Shown: one piece after another, positions 46,619 to 56,270 of the stretch
Numbering within the stretch: the stretch's first letter is position 1
Layout of the letters: each line of letters begins with the position of its first letter
NCBI RefSeq assembly: GCF_006716265.1
Contig: NZ_VFOS01000001.1
Coordinates: 1,054,001-1,118,000, forward strand
DNA: 64,000 nt
Reading direction: 5' to 3'
From: Rarobacter faecitabidus
GTDB lineage: Bacteria; Actinomycetota; Actinomycetes; Actinomycetales; Cellulomonadaceae
Translations under genes and position numbers: made by a program
The notes under the pieces: generated by a model
Databases searched by the model: none
Told to the model about the DNA's origin: nothing
Seen by the model: only the letters and a program-made list of their open reading frames with translations

Positions 46619-47872
46619 TCAGCGCACCCGTCCCCCGTCGGCAAGGTCGAACAGGTGCGCCAGCACCTTTCCGCCACTGGACCGCAGCCCGGAGTGCTCG
46701 TGCTCGGACGTGACGTACCGGTGGACCCCCGGCAGCAGCGCCCCGGTCTCCAGCGAGTACTCGAGCGGCACGTAGCAGTCATTGGCGTACACGGCCGCGG
46801 CGCCGCGTGCGTCGGAGTCCGCCAGCGCGTCTGCGTCGTACAACCGCGGCCACTCGACCTGGGCGATCTTGAGGGCCACGTCCTTCCAGGGCGCAAGCGC
46901 CGGCACGGTCTCCAGCCATTCGCGGCGCACGTGTTCGCCCGTGAGCCAGGTGGGGTCGGCCTTGAAAGCCTCCGGTTCGGTACGCTCGGCGGACCAGTCG
47001 GTCACGACCCCGTCGGCGTACGAGGACTCGTGGATCACGTAGTACAGCGGGTTGCGGCCCCCAAACGGGAGCAGGTCCGCGAGGTCGTAGCGGAATGCCA
47101 AGCTGCGCGGGTCGAGTTCCAGCAGGCTGTGCAGCGCGAGCCAGCCGTCGTCGGACCCGAGGCAGTGCCCCAGGCTGCGCAGGCGCGATGGCGAGACGAC
47201 CTCGCCGCTGGGCAGCACGATCTCCCCGGCCGCGGCGCGGTCCACGAGCCGCGCGACGACCCCGCGGTGCTCGGGGAAGCGCCGGTAGTACGCCTCGGAC
47301 GCCGCCGCCACCTTCGCGTAGCACAGCGCGTACACGTCGTCGCAGTGGCGCCCCACGGCGGACAACCCGCCGGTGAAGTACGCGCGCTCGATCGAGTCGG
47401 GATGCACGCTCAGGTAGTGCAGCGTGGTGAATCCGCCGAAGGACTGCCCCAGCGTGTGCCAGCGGCCGATGCCGAGCAGCTCTCGCAGCGCCTCGGCGTC
47501 CCGCACAATGCCGTCCGCCCGCAGGTGCGTCAGGTACTCGGCCGCGCCGCTCGCGCCGAGCGACGCGATGAGATCGTCCCCCACCGGCGTCGACCGCCCG
47601 GTCCCGCGCTGATCGAGGAATACGACCCGATAGCGCTCCAGCGCCGTCTCCAGCCAGCTCGGCGATGCCGGGTCGAGCGACGGCCGCGGCGATTCCACCC
47701 CCGGCCCACCCTGCAGAAACAGCAGGTGCGGCAGCGACTCGCCACCGGGCCGCGTCACCACGCGGGCGAACACGTCGATCGTGCGCGGATCGCGGGCGTC
47801 CGCGGTGAGCGGGACGGTGATGGTGTGGTCGTCGAGCCGCAGCCGGCCCACGTGCGAGGTGTGGAAGGTCAT
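46619..47872 (-). CDS. Alpha/beta hydrolase, prolyl-aminopeptidase-like (S33)
   Basis: 417 residues. Oxyanion-hole segment LLFLQGGPGVESPRP, VVFLDQRGTGRST and nucleophile elbow LGQSFGGFTTL match the proline iminopeptidase family (S33); the late EHEHSG supplies a candidate His. ATG 47872 is seven bases after TAGCAT (leaderless arrangement). Divergent from a PadR regulator and sharing its operator region, which suggests joint control. Substrate not predictable. Confidence 0.88.
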   Translation of the reverse strand: MTFHTSHVGRLRLDDHTITVPLTADARDPRTIDVFARVVTRPGGESLPHLLFLQGGPGVESPRPSLDPASPSWLETALERYRVVFLDQRGTGRSTPVGDDLIASLGASGAAEYLTHLRADGIVRDAEALRELLGIGRWHTLGQSFGGFTTLHYLSVHPDSIERAYFTGGLSAVGRHCDDVYALCYAKVAAASEAYYRRFPEHRGVVARLVDRAAAGEIVLPSGEVVSPSRLRSLGHCLGSDDGWLALHSLLELDPRSLAFRYDLADLLPFGGRNPLYYVIHESSYADGVVTDWSAERTEPEAFKADPTWLTGEHVRREWLETVPALAPWKDVALKIAQVEWPRLYDADALADSDARGAAAVYANDCYVPLEYSLETGALLPGVHRYVTSEHEHSGLRSSGGKVLAHLFDLADGGRVR

Positions 47873-47933
47873 ACCTTCGATGCTAGTCACCCGACGCTGG
47901 TCACCGACCCGCACCCAGCCCTTTCCCAACGCG

Positions 47934-47957
47934 AACGATACATCGTTAAGTATCGTT
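47934..47957. promoter_or_regulatory. Candidate PadR operator
   Basis: AACGATAC, an 8-nt spacer and GTATCGTT form a perfect 8-bp inverted repeat between the divergent hydrolase and padR genes; the neighbouring ATCGTTAA and CGTTAACG give overlapping half-sites. Confidence 0.6.
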
Positions 47958-48010
47958 AACGTCGATCGGCCGATACGCGGCCACGACGATTCTCACAGGA
48001 GGCGGTCACG

Positions 48011-48586
48011 ATGAACACTCGATCATCTGCAGGATTCGGCGGCTCGCGCGGCTTCGGCTCGTTCAACCCGGGCGAGGACCTGTGGCAGGCCCTGGACCGC
48101 CTGCGGGCCAACGTGGAAAGCCGCACGCGCTCGCGCGGCGCCGGACGCGCGGACCGCGGCGACATCCGCTCCGTGATCCTCGTGCTGCTGGCGGAGCAGC
48201 CGCGGCACGGCTACCAGATTATCCAGGAGGTCGAGGAACGCACCGGCGGGGCATGGAAGCCCAGCGCCGGCTCGATCTACCCCACCCTGCAGCAGCTCAC
48301 GGACGAGGACCTGATCAGCGTCCACGAGTCCGACGGCCGCAAGACGTACGAGTTGACCGACGCCGGGCGCATCGAGGCGGAGGCCGCGGCCAGCAAGCCT
48401 CTGCTGTGGGAGACGCCGGGCGCCAAGGAGGAATCGCACCACGGGGCGCTGCCCAAGGCAGGAATCGACCTGGCGCAGGCAGCCGCACAGGTGGCGCGCA
48501 CGGGCACGAAGGAGCAGCAGGAGCAGGCCGTCGAGGTTTTGGACGATGCCCGCCGCCGCCTCTACGCGATCCTCGCTCAGGGCTGA
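48011..48586 (+). CDS. PadR-family transcriptional regulator
   Basis: 191 residues. The PadR winged helix spans about 50-125: ILVLLAEQPRHGYQIIQEVE, WKPSAGSIYPTLQQLTDEDL and RKTYELTDAGR. The N-terminal 50 residues are Gly/Arg-rich. AGGAGG is nine bases before ATG 48011. Family members are ligand- or stress-responsive repressors that often control an adjacent gene; here the divergent hydrolase is the obvious candidate. Confidence 0.92.
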   Translation: MNTRSSAGFGGSRGFGSFNPGEDLWQALDRLRANVESRTRSRGAGRADRGDIRSVILVLLAEQPRHGYQIIQEVEERTGGAWKPSAGSIYPTLQQLTDEDLISVHESDGRKTYELTDAGRIEAEAAASKPLLWETPGAKEESHHGALPKAGIDLAQAAAQVARTGTKEQQEQAVEVLDDARRRLYAILAQG

Positions 48587-48590
48587 CGGG

Positions 48591-50291
48591 ATGGCGCAGG
48601 ACCTGTCGGCGCGCGACTCACGCGCCCGCTATCGCCGCATCGTCAGATTCGCTGCGCGCGTTGGCGCGCAGACCCTCTGGTACGAGTCGGTGCTGCCCCG
48701 CATCGGGCTGCGCCGCGTCGCAGATCGCACCCGCGCGCGGCGCATCCGCCGCACAGCACGCCGCTTCCACGACCTGGCGATCGAACTCGGCGGACTCTTG
48801 ATCAAGGTGGGACAGTTCATGTCCTCGCGGCTCGACGTCCTCCCGCCGGAAATCGTCCACGAACTTGAGGGTTTGCAGGACGAGGTCCCCGCCGTGCCCT
48901 TTCCCGCGATCAAGGAGGCAGCGGAACTCGAACTCGGGCTGCCGCTCGAGCAGGTGTTCGAATACTTCGATCCCACTCCCGTGGCCGCCGCGTCGCTCGG
49001 GCAGGTGCATCGCGCCCGGCTAACGGCGCTCGACGCCGCCGACTTCGGCCTGCGCGAGGTGGCGGTGAAGGTCCAGCGCCCCGGCATCGATGGGATCGTG
49101 GAGGTTGACCTCGCGGCCCTGCGCGTCATCGCTCAGCGCCTGCGCCGCGTGCGGGTTGTAGCCAACCGAGTGGACCCTGTTGCCCTGGTCGAGGAGTTCG
49201 CGACGACGAGCCTGCAAGAGATCGACTACCTACACGAGGCCACCAGCGCGGAGCGCTTCCGGGAGAACAGCGCGCAGAATCCGCGGGTCGGCGTGCCGGA
49301 GATCGTGTGGGAGCGCAGCACGCGCCGGGTGCTCACGATGGAGGACGTCACCGCGATCAAGATCAGCGACGTCGACGCGCTGCGCGCGGCCGGCATCGAC
49401 CCGGTCGAGGTCGCGGAGGCGCTCGCCGGCGCGATGTTCGACCAGATCTTCACCGACAGCTTTTTCCACGCCGATCCCCACCCGGGCAACATCTTTGTCA
49501 CGCCGCTGCCCGCCGGCGAGCCGGTCCCCTGGCAGCTCACGTTCATCGACTTCGGCATGATGGGCGAGATCTCCGAGAGCACCCGCGATGGCCTGCGCAA
49601 GCTGCTGATCGCCGTGGCATCCCGCGACAGCAAGGGGCTCGTGTCCGCCATCGAAGAGGTGGGAATGCTCCTGCCCTCGGCGGGCACGGCGGAGCTGGAG
49701 CGCGCGATGACCGAATTGTTCAAGCGCTTCAGCGGGATGGGACTGGCCGAGTTGCGCAAGGTCGACCCGCGCGAGTTCCAGGACTTCGCGGACGAGTTCG
49801 GCGACGTGGTTAGAAACCTGCCATTCCAGTTGCCCGAGCACTTCCTGCTGCTGATCCGCGCCGTGTCCGTCACCTCCGGCGTGTGCAGCGGGCTCGACCC
49901 GAAGTTCAACGTGTGGGACGTCGTCGAGCCGTACGTCACGCAGCTGGTGCGAGACGAGGCCGGTAACCTGCTCACGAGTTTCGCCAGCCAGGCTGGGCAG
50001 GTCGCAAAGACGGTGTGGGGCTTGCCCCAGCGCGTCGATCGCCTGATCACACAAATAGAGGACGGCCGGGTCAGCTTCGACGTCTCACACCTCGATCGCC
50101 GCCTCGCACGGCTCGAGCGCCTGGGACGCAGGGTGCTCGCCGCCGTCGTCTTCGCCGGCCTGCTAATCGCCGGCGCTCTGCTACGTCCCGACAGCGCCGC
50201 TCTCGGCACCGTGCTCATGGACACCTCCGCGCTCCCGCTGGTGTACGCGCTTCCGCCGCGCCGCGGACCGCGGCACCATCACCGCCGATAG
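48591..50291 (+). CDS. ABC1/UbiB (AarF)-family atypical kinase
   Basis: 566 residues. KxGQ motif in LLIKVGQFMSSRLDVLP (near residue 73), the Ala-rich loop AAASLGQVHRA, VAVKVQRPG with the ATP-binding Lys, EIDYLHEA, HADPHPGNIF and the metal-binding FIDFGMMG. A C-terminal membrane helix (VLAAVVFAGLLIAGALL) anchors it. Family members act in quinone or lipid metabolism; the exact substrate is not known for actinobacterial ones. ATG 48591 lies 4 nt after the padR stop, suggesting cotranscription. Confidence 0.9.
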   Translation: MAQDLSARDSRARYRRIVRFAARVGAQTLWYESVLPRIGLRRVADRTRARRIRRTARRFHDLAIELGGLLIKVGQFMSSRLDVLPPEIVHELEGLQDEVPAVPFPAIKEAAELELGLPLEQVFEYFDPTPVAAASLGQVHRARLTALDAADFGLREVAVKVQRPGIDGIVEVDLAALRVIAQRLRRVRVVANRVDPVALVEEFATTSLQEIDYLHEATSAERFRENSAQNPRVGVPEIVWERSTRRVLTMEDVTAIKISDVDALRAAGIDPVEVAEALAGAMFDQIFTDSFFHADPHPGNIFVTPLPAGEPVPWQLTFIDFGMMGEISESTRDGLRKLLIAVASRDSKGLVSAIEEVGMLLPSAGTAELERAMTELFKRFSGMGLAELRKVDPREFQDFADEFGDVVRNLPFQLPEHFLLLIRAVSVTSGVCSGLDPKFNVWDVVEPYVTQLVRDEAGNLLTSFASQAGQVAKTVWGLPQRVDRLITQIEDGRVSFDVSHLDRRLARLERLGRRVLAAVVFAGLLIAGALLRPDSAALGTVLMDTSALPLVYALPPRRGPRHHHRR

Positions 50292-50368
50292 TCGTTCATC
50301 CTTCGATCGCCGCATCGGAACTTCCCAGTGGTGCGATCCCCGGCGCATAACCCGCTTATGCCACCTAA

Positions 50369-50410
50369 GGTTGTTCTGGCAGCAGGGCAGCCGAGTGGCG
50401 CTGGACGTGA
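50369..50410 (+). pseudogene. Remnant of a low-molecular-weight protein tyrosine phosphatase N-terminus
   Basis: In frame with the following ORF, this stretch reads GCSGSRAAEWRWT then a TGA stop at 50408. Compared with the family P-loop C-x-G-N-x-C-R-S-P-A-A-E, the four residues between CSG and S are missing. An earlier TAA (50366) also blocks the frame. The rest of the domain continues after the stop. Confidence 0.55.
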
Positions 50411-51496
50411 TTGGCAACGCGCGCCACGGAGGCGGCGATCGCTGGATTGTCGGCGCACTCGCAGACACTCAGTTCCGAGCTCGGCGGCGTGCGTAGCCCA
50501 CATGCCGCGCGCGCCGTGACGCCGGATATGCTCGCAGACGCCGACCTGATTCTCGTCTCGACTCGCGAACACCGCCAAGAGGTCGCGCGCACTCTGCCAC
50601 GCGCCGCACGCAAGATCTTCACCATCCGAGAGTTCGCCGCGCTGGCAGCCGACGTGCCGACCGGGACGCTGCCGAGCGAGGTCGCCACCGTGGCAGACCT
50701 GCGCGCGGCGATGAGCGCGATCGCCGCGCGGCGCGGCCTAGCTCCGCGACGCGACCCCGCAGATGACGACATCATCGATCCCTATCGCCAAACCATGTCC
50801 GTCTACCGGAGAATGGCGGCCCAACTCGTTCCGCCGCTTGCCGTCGGCGCCTCGGCACTGTTCGGGTATCCCATCGACGTCGTGCTCAACTACGGACCGT
50901 GGCGTCTCGCCACGCTCGATGTCGGCCCCATGCACAACAACGCCTACGTGATCACCGACAACGCGTCCGGCGAGCAACTGCTCATCGACGCCGCCGCTGA
51001 ACCGGAACGCATCCTGCGGTCCTTCACCCCAGAACGCGGCAAGCAGATCGTGACCACGCACAACCATCGGGATCACTGGGCTGGCGCACTCGCCGCAGTC
51101 GTTCACGCCACGGGTGCACGCACGCTCGCGGGCGCGCACGATGCGGACGGAATCGCGGTGCCTACGGATCGCAGGCTCGAGGACGGGGACACCGTCAGCG
51201 TGGGAGGACTCGTCCTCAATGTGATCGCCCTACGCGGGCACACGCCCGGCTCGATCGCACTGGCGATCGAGGACGCAGAGGGCCGGACGCACCTGTTCAC
51301 TGGTGACTCGCTCTTCCCCGGAGGGGTGGGAAAGACCGCCGGGAGGGATGAATTCGCCTCCCTGTACCGAGACGTCGTGCGGCGGGTGTTCGATCGGTAT
51401 GACGACGCCACCGTTGTTCATCCCGGACACGGGGCACCGACCACACTCGGACGCGAACGCCCGCACCTGCCCCAGTGGAAGGCGCGCGGCTGGTAG
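50411..51496 (+). CDS. Metallo-beta-lactamase-fold hydrolase fused to a decayed LMW-PTP domain
   Basis: Up to 361 residues if the TTG at 50411 is used; an internal start is likely. Residues 1-145 resemble the C-terminal part of a low-molecular-weight phosphatase (ARAVTPDMLADADLILVST, then DDDIIDPYRQTMSVYRRM) lacking the Cys P-loop. Residues about 155-361 form a glyoxalase-II-like domain: THNHRDHWAG, LRGHTPGS, FTGDSLFPGG and VVHPGHG supply the metal ligands. The hydrolase half looks intact. Substrate unknown. No good ribosome site was found for any start. Confidence 0.7.
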   Translation: MATRATEAAIAGLSAHSQTLSSELGGVRSPHAARAVTPDMLADADLILVSTREHRQEVARTLPRAARKIFTIREFAALAADVPTGTLPSEVATVADLRAAMSAIAARRGLAPRRDPADDDIIDPYRQTMSVYRRMAAQLVPPLAVGASALFGYPIDVVLNYGPWRLATLDVGPMHNNAYVITDNASGEQLLIDAAAEPERILRSFTPERGKQIVTTHNHRDHWAGALAAVVHATGARTLAGAHDADGIAVPTDRRLEDGDTVSVGGLVLNVIALRGHTPGSIALAIEDAEGRTHLFTGDSLFPGGVGKTAGRDEFASLYRDVVRRVFDRYDDATVVHPGHGAPTTLGRERPHLPQWKARGW

Positions 51497-51549
51497 GTTG
51501 TGGCTCCCCGCCAAAAGCGCAGACTAGCGAACCTGGTTAAATGGCAGTC

Positions 51550-51837
51550 ATGGAAATATACGCGGTGACCTACGCCTACGACACGAACGAGGAACTTCGA
51601 GCGGAAGTCAGGCCCCGCCATCGCGCGTTTCTCACCGGTCTCCACGCGGCCGGAGTGCTGCTCGCCTCCGGTCCCGTCGACTCCGAAGGAGCAGCCGGGG
51701 CACTGATCATCGTGCGGGCGGCGTCCGCCGCCGGGGCGCTGGCGTTGCTGGACGCGGACCCGTTCCTTGAGGCTGGGACCGTCGCCGAGCGCCAGGCGGT
51801 GCGCTGGACACCCGTCATCGGCCCTTGGGCGGACTAA
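51550..51837 (+). CDS. YCII-family protein
   Basis: 95 residues from ATG 51550 (MEIYAVTYAYD). The YCII/ferredoxin-like dimeric alpha-beta barrel is recognised from RPRHRAFLTGLHAAGVLLASGP and LLDADPFLEAGTVAER. TTAAAT seven bases upstream suggests a leaderless message; ATG 51541 is an alternative. Function of stand-alone YCII proteins is mostly unknown. Confidence 0.85.
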   Translation: MEIYAVTYAYDTNEELRAEVRPRHRAFLTGLHAAGVLLASGPVDSEGAAGALIIVRAASAAGALALLDADPFLEAGTVAERQAVRWTPVIGPWAD

Positions 51838-51852
51838 CTCGCCGAATAGAGG

Positions 51853-52836
51853 TCACCGGTTATCAAGGCGGGCCTCGTCCACCCTCGCCTTGACCACGGA
51901 CGCGAGCGCCGTCACCGCCAGGACGCCGAGAATGACCGCGAGCGATAGCTCGGTCGAGAACTCCGGAACCCACGCGACCCCGTGCCCGCCATTGATGAAA
52001 CGCAGTGTATTGGTGCCTAGCGCCTCAAAGATCAGCTTCACGCCGATGAACCCCAGGATCGCGGCCAGCCCGAACGGCAGGTAGACCAGGCGATCGAGCA
52101 GGCCGCCCAGCAGGAAGTAGAGCTGGCGTAGTCCCATGAGCGCGAAGATGGTGGCGGAGAACACGATGAATGGGTCAGTCGTCAAGCCGAAGATCGCGGG
52201 GATGGAATCGAGGGCGAAGAGCAGGTCGGTCGTACCGATGGCGACGAAGACGAGGATCATCGGAGTGAAGAAGCGCTTCCCATCGACCGTGGTCCGGACA
52301 CGTGGACCGTCGTAGTGGTCGTGGACCCGTCCCGCGCGACGGATGAGCGCGATGAGTTTCGACTCCTGGTACTCCTCCTCGGCGTTACGGTCGATCACCA
52401 CCTTGACCGCGGTGTAGATAAGGAAGATCCCGAATAGGTAGAAAACCCAGCCGAATCGCTCCAGCACCGCGCTGCCAGCGAGAATGAACCCACCGCGCAG
52501 CACCAACGAGATGATGATCCCCACCATCAGGACGAGCTGCTGCTCCTTCTTGGGCACCGCGAACTTCGACATGATGATCAGGAAGACGAACAGGTTGTCC
52601 ACGGAGAGGGAATACTCGGTCACCCAACCCGCGAGGAACTGGCCCGCGGTGGTTCGGTCGGCGAGGAGATACAGCGCGCCCGCGAACACGAGCGCAAGTG
52701 AGACGTAGAAGGCCACCCAGGCGATGCACTCGGCGGCCGACGGTATGTGCGGTCGTTTGCGCACCAAGGCGAGGTCTGTGAGCAGGATCGCCACCATCAC
52801 GATGAGCGAGCCGACGATGAACCACTGCGGAATCAA
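51853..52836 (-). CDS. TerC/Alx-family membrane protein, second of tandem pair
   Basis: 327 residues with about eight membrane helices. Conserved EYSLSVDNLFVFLIIM and GTTDLLFALDSIPAIFGLT contain the membrane Asp pairs that define TerC-type metal transporters. It starts at TTG 52836, whose Shine-Dalgarno (TAAGGG) overlaps the stop of the upstream paralogue. Probably exports Mn(II) and so shares the manganese riboswitch upstream of the pair. Confidence 0.9.
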   Translation of the reverse strand: MIPQWFIVGSLIVMVAILLTDLALVRKRPHIPSAAECIAWVAFYVSLALVFAGALYLLADRTTAGQFLAGWVTEYSLSVDNLFVFLIIMSKFAVPKKEQQLVLMVGIIISLVLRGGFILAGSAVLERFGWVFYLFGIFLIYTAVKVVIDRNAEEEYQESKLIALIRRAGRVHDHYDGPRVRTTVDGKRFFTPMILVFVAIGTTDLLFALDSIPAIFGLTTDPFIVFSATIFALMGLRQLYFLLGGLLDRLVYLPFGLAAILGFIGVKLIFEALGTNTLRFINGGHGVAWVPEFSTELSLAVILGVLAVTALASVVKARVDEARLDNR

Positions 52837-52844
52837 TCGGGCCC

Positions 52845-53975
52845 TTACTTCTGATCGTCGCCGGACTGCGATCGATGCGCCGTAGCATCGGCCTCGTAAT
52901 CCCCAAGCGACCGCTTCGCCGCCATTTCCTGGTGCGCGATACCCGCCGATTTGGCCGCCATTCTTCCCTCAGCGGGGCGGCGCCCGATCGTGAGGCTCAA
53001 CACCGTGGTGAGGACGAGTACTCCCACGATGACGCCTAGTGAAACGGCCGTGCTCACCTCAGGAATGGCGGTGATGTGCTCCCCGCCGTTGATGAACGGA
53101 ACCTCGTTGGTGTGCATGGCGTGGATGACGAGTTTCGCGCCGATGAACGCGAGAATGGCACCCAACCCGTAGGACAGGTACACCAGTTTGTCCAGGAGCC
53201 CGTCGAGCAGGAAGAAGAGCTGGCGCAGGCCGAGCAGGGCGAACGCGTTCGCGGTGAAGACCAGGAACGTCTCCTGTGTCAGGCCAAAGATGGCCGGGAT
53301 GGAATCGACCGCGAAGAGGAGGTCGGCGGAGCCGATGGCGAGTATCACGATGAACATCGGGGTCGCAACGAACTTGCCGTGTTGACGGGCGAACATCCGA
53401 TCGCCGATGTAGCCGTCCGAGGTCGGCAGGATGCGCCGCATGAGCCGTAGGAAGCCGTTCTCCTTGAACCCCTCCTCCGGGTCGTGCCCCGATCCGCGGA
53501 TCTGGGTCCACGCGGTGTAGAGCAGGAAGGCGCCGAACAGGTAGAAGATCGCCGAGAAGTGAGCGATGACAGTCGCACCGACGACGATGAACACGGTGCG
53601 CAGGATCAGCGCGATCACGATGCCGAACAGCAGCACTTTCTGCTGGTACTCGCGGGGAACGCGGAAACTCGACATGATCAGCACGAATACGAACAGGTTG
53701 TCCACCGAGAGGCTCTTCTCGGTTATGAATCCGGCGTAGTACTCGCCCGCGAACGTCGAGCCCCACGCGACCCAGACGATCAGGCCGAAGGCGAGCGCAA
53801 TGGCGACGTAGATCGCCGACCACAACGCGGCCTCTTTGAGTTTTGGAGCGTGGGGCGTGCGCACGTGGCCCACGAAGTCGACGGCGAGCATGGCGATGAT
53901 GACGGCGATGGTGAGGGCCCACGCCCAGACAGGTACGACCACTTTCGAGGATTCCTTCACTTCTGGGGACGCCAA
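52845..53975 (-). CDS. TerC/Alx-family membrane protein, first of tandem pair
   Basis: 376 residues. Same topology and motifs as its neighbour (EKSLSVDNLFVFVLIM, GSADLLFAVDSIPAIFGLT) but with a hydrophilic C-terminal tail of about 55 residues. The annotated start is TTG 53975; GTG 53960 is a possible alternative and no clear ribosome site decides. A yybP-ykoY riboswitch lies immediately upstream, so Mn(II)-responsive expression of both genes is expected. Confidence 0.9.
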   Translation of the reverse strand: MASPEVKESSKVVVPVWAWALTIAVIIAMLAVDFVGHVRTPHAPKLKEAALWSAIYVAIALAFGLIVWVAWGSTFAGEYYAGFITEKSLSVDNLFVFVLIMSSFRVPREYQQKVLLFGIVIALILRTVFIVVGATVIAHFSAIFYLFGAFLLYTAWTQIRGSGHDPEEGFKENGFLRLMRRILPTSDGYIGDRMFARQHGKFVATPMFIVILAIGSADLLFAVDSIPAIFGLTQETFLVFTANAFALLGLRQLFFLLDGLLDKLVYLSYGLGAILAFIGAKLVIHAMHTNEVPFINGGEHITAIPEVSTAVSLGVIVGVLVLTTVLSLTIGRRPAEGRMAAKSAGIAHQEMAAKRSLGDYEADATAHRSQSGDDQK

Positions 53976-53994
53976 ACGGAGTCAGCAGGACTTG

Positions 53995-54105
53995 AATCGA
54001 ATCTCGAAGGTCTCTTCCACCGGGATGCCGGCCGATTCCCCGGAGCCGTTACGGCTCGTGATGACGAGGCAATCGCGAGAGGAATACTCCCCTTCTCAAC
54101 GGGAT
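53995..54105 (-). promoter_or_regulatory. yybP-ykoY (manganese) riboswitch
   Basis: On the minus strand the leader of the terC pair contains AAGGGGAGTA (54085-54094), then helices and CTCGTCATCACG, and closes with GAGACCTTCGAGAT (54001-54014). GGGGAGTA and the GAGACC-type 3' element are the conserved strands of this Mn(II)-sensing class, which usually precedes TerC/Alx-type genes. Boundaries are approximate. Confidence 0.8.
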
Positions 54106-54145
54106 AGAGGCTATCACGCCTCGCGCGTTTTGCGTCGCCGATGGC

Positions 54146-56263
54146 CTATTTGGTCGCCTCGCGCATCTGCCGCAGCTCGCGTTTCAGGTCGGCGACCTCG
54201 TCCCGCAGGCGCGCGGCAAGCTCGAATTGGAGCTCGGCGGCGGCGGCGTGCATCTGGTCGTTCATGTCCGCTATCAGTTGGACGAGTTCTCCCTCGCCGC
54301 TGGGGACGGCTCGGCGGACAGAGGTGCCGAGTTTGACTCCGGTGTCCGAGTCGAAGTCGGTCGCGGCCGAGCGTCCCTGCTTCTTGCCCGCGCCGCGGTA
54401 CCCGGTCGCAAGCAGTTCCTGGGTGTCGACGTCCTCGCGCGCGAGCATGTCCGTCACGTCGGCGATCTTCTTGCGCAGCGGTTGCGGATCGATTCCGTGT
54501 TCGAGGTTGTATGCGATCTGCTTCTCGCGGCGCCGCTCGGTCTCGTCAATGGCCAGTCTCATCGCCTCGGTGACCTTGTCCGCGTACATGTGGACCTCAC
54601 CAGAGACGTTTCGCGCGGCGCGGCCGATCGTCTGGATGAGCGATCGCCCGGAGCGGAGGAAGCCTTCCTTGTCGGCGTCGAGGATCGCCACGAGAGATAC
54701 CTCGGGCAGGTCGAGCCCCTCGCGGAGCAGGTTGATGCCGATCAGGACGTCGAACCGTCCGAGGCGGAGCTCTCGGAGCAATTCGACGCGGCGCAGCGTG
54801 TCGACGTCGGAGTGCAAGTATTCGACGCGGATGCCGCGCTCGAGGAAGTAGTCGGTGAGGTCCTCCGCCATCTTCTTGGTCAGCGTGGTCACAAGCACCC
54901 GCTCGTCTCGTTCCACGCGGGTCTTGATCTCACCCAGCAGATCGTCGATCTGGCCGGTGGTTGGCTTGACCACGATCTTGGGGTCGATCAGGCCTGTCGG
55001 CCGGATGATCTGCTCCACGACGCCATCGGACTGGGAGCGCTCGTAGTCGCCGGGGGTCGCCGAGAGGTAGACGGTCTGGCCGATGCGCTCCTGGAACTCG
55101 GTCCAGCGAAGCGGCCGGTTGTCCATCGCGCTCGGCAGCCGGAAGCCGAAGTCGACCAGGTTGCGCTTGCGCGACATGTCGCCCTCGTACATGGCACCGA
55201 TCTGCGGGACGGTGACGTGCGACTCGTCTATGACGAGAAGGAAGTCGTCCGGGAAGTAGTCGAGCAGCGTATGCGGGGGCGAACCGGGCTCTCGGCCGTC
55301 GATATGCAGCGAATAGTTCTCGATGCCCGAGCACGTGCCGATCTCGCGCATCATCTCCAGATCGTACGTGGTCCGCATGCGCAGTCGCTGCGCCTCGAGC
55401 AGCTTGTTCTGGCGTTCGAGCTCGGCCAAGCGGTGCTGCAGTTCCTCCTCGATGCTCGACATCGCGCGCTGCATGCGCTCGGGACCCGCCACGTAGTGCG
55501 AGGCCGGGAACACGTAGACAGCGGCCTCGTCCCGGACAACGTCGCCGGTAAGCGGGTGCAGCGTCGAGATCGTCTCGATCTCGTCGCCGAAGAACTCGAT
55601 GCGGATCGCCAGCTCTTCATAGACGGGGATGATCTCGACGGTGTCCCCGCGCACGCGGAACGTGCCCCGGACGAACGAGGCGTCATTGCGGGTGTACTGC
55701 ATCGTGACGAACCGCCGCAGCAGTTCGTCGCGGTCGAGCGTGTCACCCACGGCGAGGCGGACCATCCGGTCCACATACTCTTGCGGGGTGCCCAGTCCGT
55801 AGATGCAGGAGACCGAGGCCACCACGACCACGTCGCGCCGGGTGAGGAGGTTGGAGGTGGCCGAGTGCCGAAGCCGCTCCACCTCGTCGTTGATGGACGA
55901 GTCCTTCTCGATGTACGTGTCCGTCTGCGCGATGTAGGCCTCGGGCTGGTAGTAGTCGTAGTACGACACGAAGTATTCGACAGCGTTGTTGGGAAGCAAT
56001 TCGCGGAACTCCGTCGCCAACTGCGCTGCGAGAGTCTTGTTCGGTGCCATCACAAGCGTGGGGCGTTGCACCTGCTCGATCAGCCACGCGGTAGTGGCCG
56101 ACTTTCCAGTGCCGGTGGCGCCGAGCAGGACGATGTCCTTCTCCCCCGCCTGCAGGCGCTCCGTCAGTTCAGCGATGGCCGTCGGCTGGTCCCCCGAGGG
56201 TTGAAACTCCGAGACGACCTCGAACGGGGCCAGGGATTGCCGGAGGTCGTCGCGCGCTGCCAT
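54146..56263 (-). CDS. uvrB: UvrABC system protein B
   Basis: 705 residues. Walker [18 protein letters not shown] (near residue 45), the beta-hairpin segment [21 protein letters not shown], helicase motifs [23 protein letters not shown] and QTIGRAARN, and the C-terminal UVR motif ([19 protein letters not shown]). ATG 56263 was chosen because TAGAAT lies seven bases upstream and no ribosome site exists; ATG 56272 is an alternative. A LexA-type box overlaps the presumed -35 region. Confidence 0.97.
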   Translation of the reverse strand: MAARDDLRQSLAPFEVVSEFQPSGDQPTAIAELTERLQAGEKDIVLLGATGTGKSATTAWLIEQVQRPTLVMAPNKTLAAQLATEFRELLPNNAVEYFVSYYDYYQPEAYIAQTDTYIEKDSSINDEVERLRHSATSNLLTRRDVVVVASVSCIYGLGTPQEYVDRMVRLAVGDTLDRDELLRRFVTMQYTRNDASFVRGTFRVRGDTVEIIPVYEELAIRIEFFGDEIETISTLHPLTGDVVRDEAAVYVFPASHYVAGPERMQRAMSSIEEELQHRLAELERQNKLLEAQRLRMRTTYDLEMMREIGTCSGIENYSLHIDGREPGSPPHTLLDYFPDDFLLVIDESHVTVPQIGAMYEGDMSRKRNLVDFGFRLPSAMDNRPLRWTEFQERIGQTVYLSATPGDYERSQSDGVVEQIIRPTGLIDPKIVVKPTTGQIDDLLGEIKTRVERDERVLVTTLTKKMAEDLTDYFLERGIRVEYLHSDVDTLRRVELLRELRLGRFDVLIGINLLREGLDLPEVSLVAILDADKEGFLRSGRSLIQTIGRAARNVSGEVHMYADKVTEAMRLAIDETERRREKQIAYNLEHGIDPQPLRKKIADVTDMLAREDVDTQELLATGYRGAGKKQGRSAATDFDSDTGVKLGTSVRRAVPSGEGELVQLIADMNDQMHAAAAELQFELAARLRDEVADLKRELRQMREATK

Positions 56264-56270
56264 AGGCACC

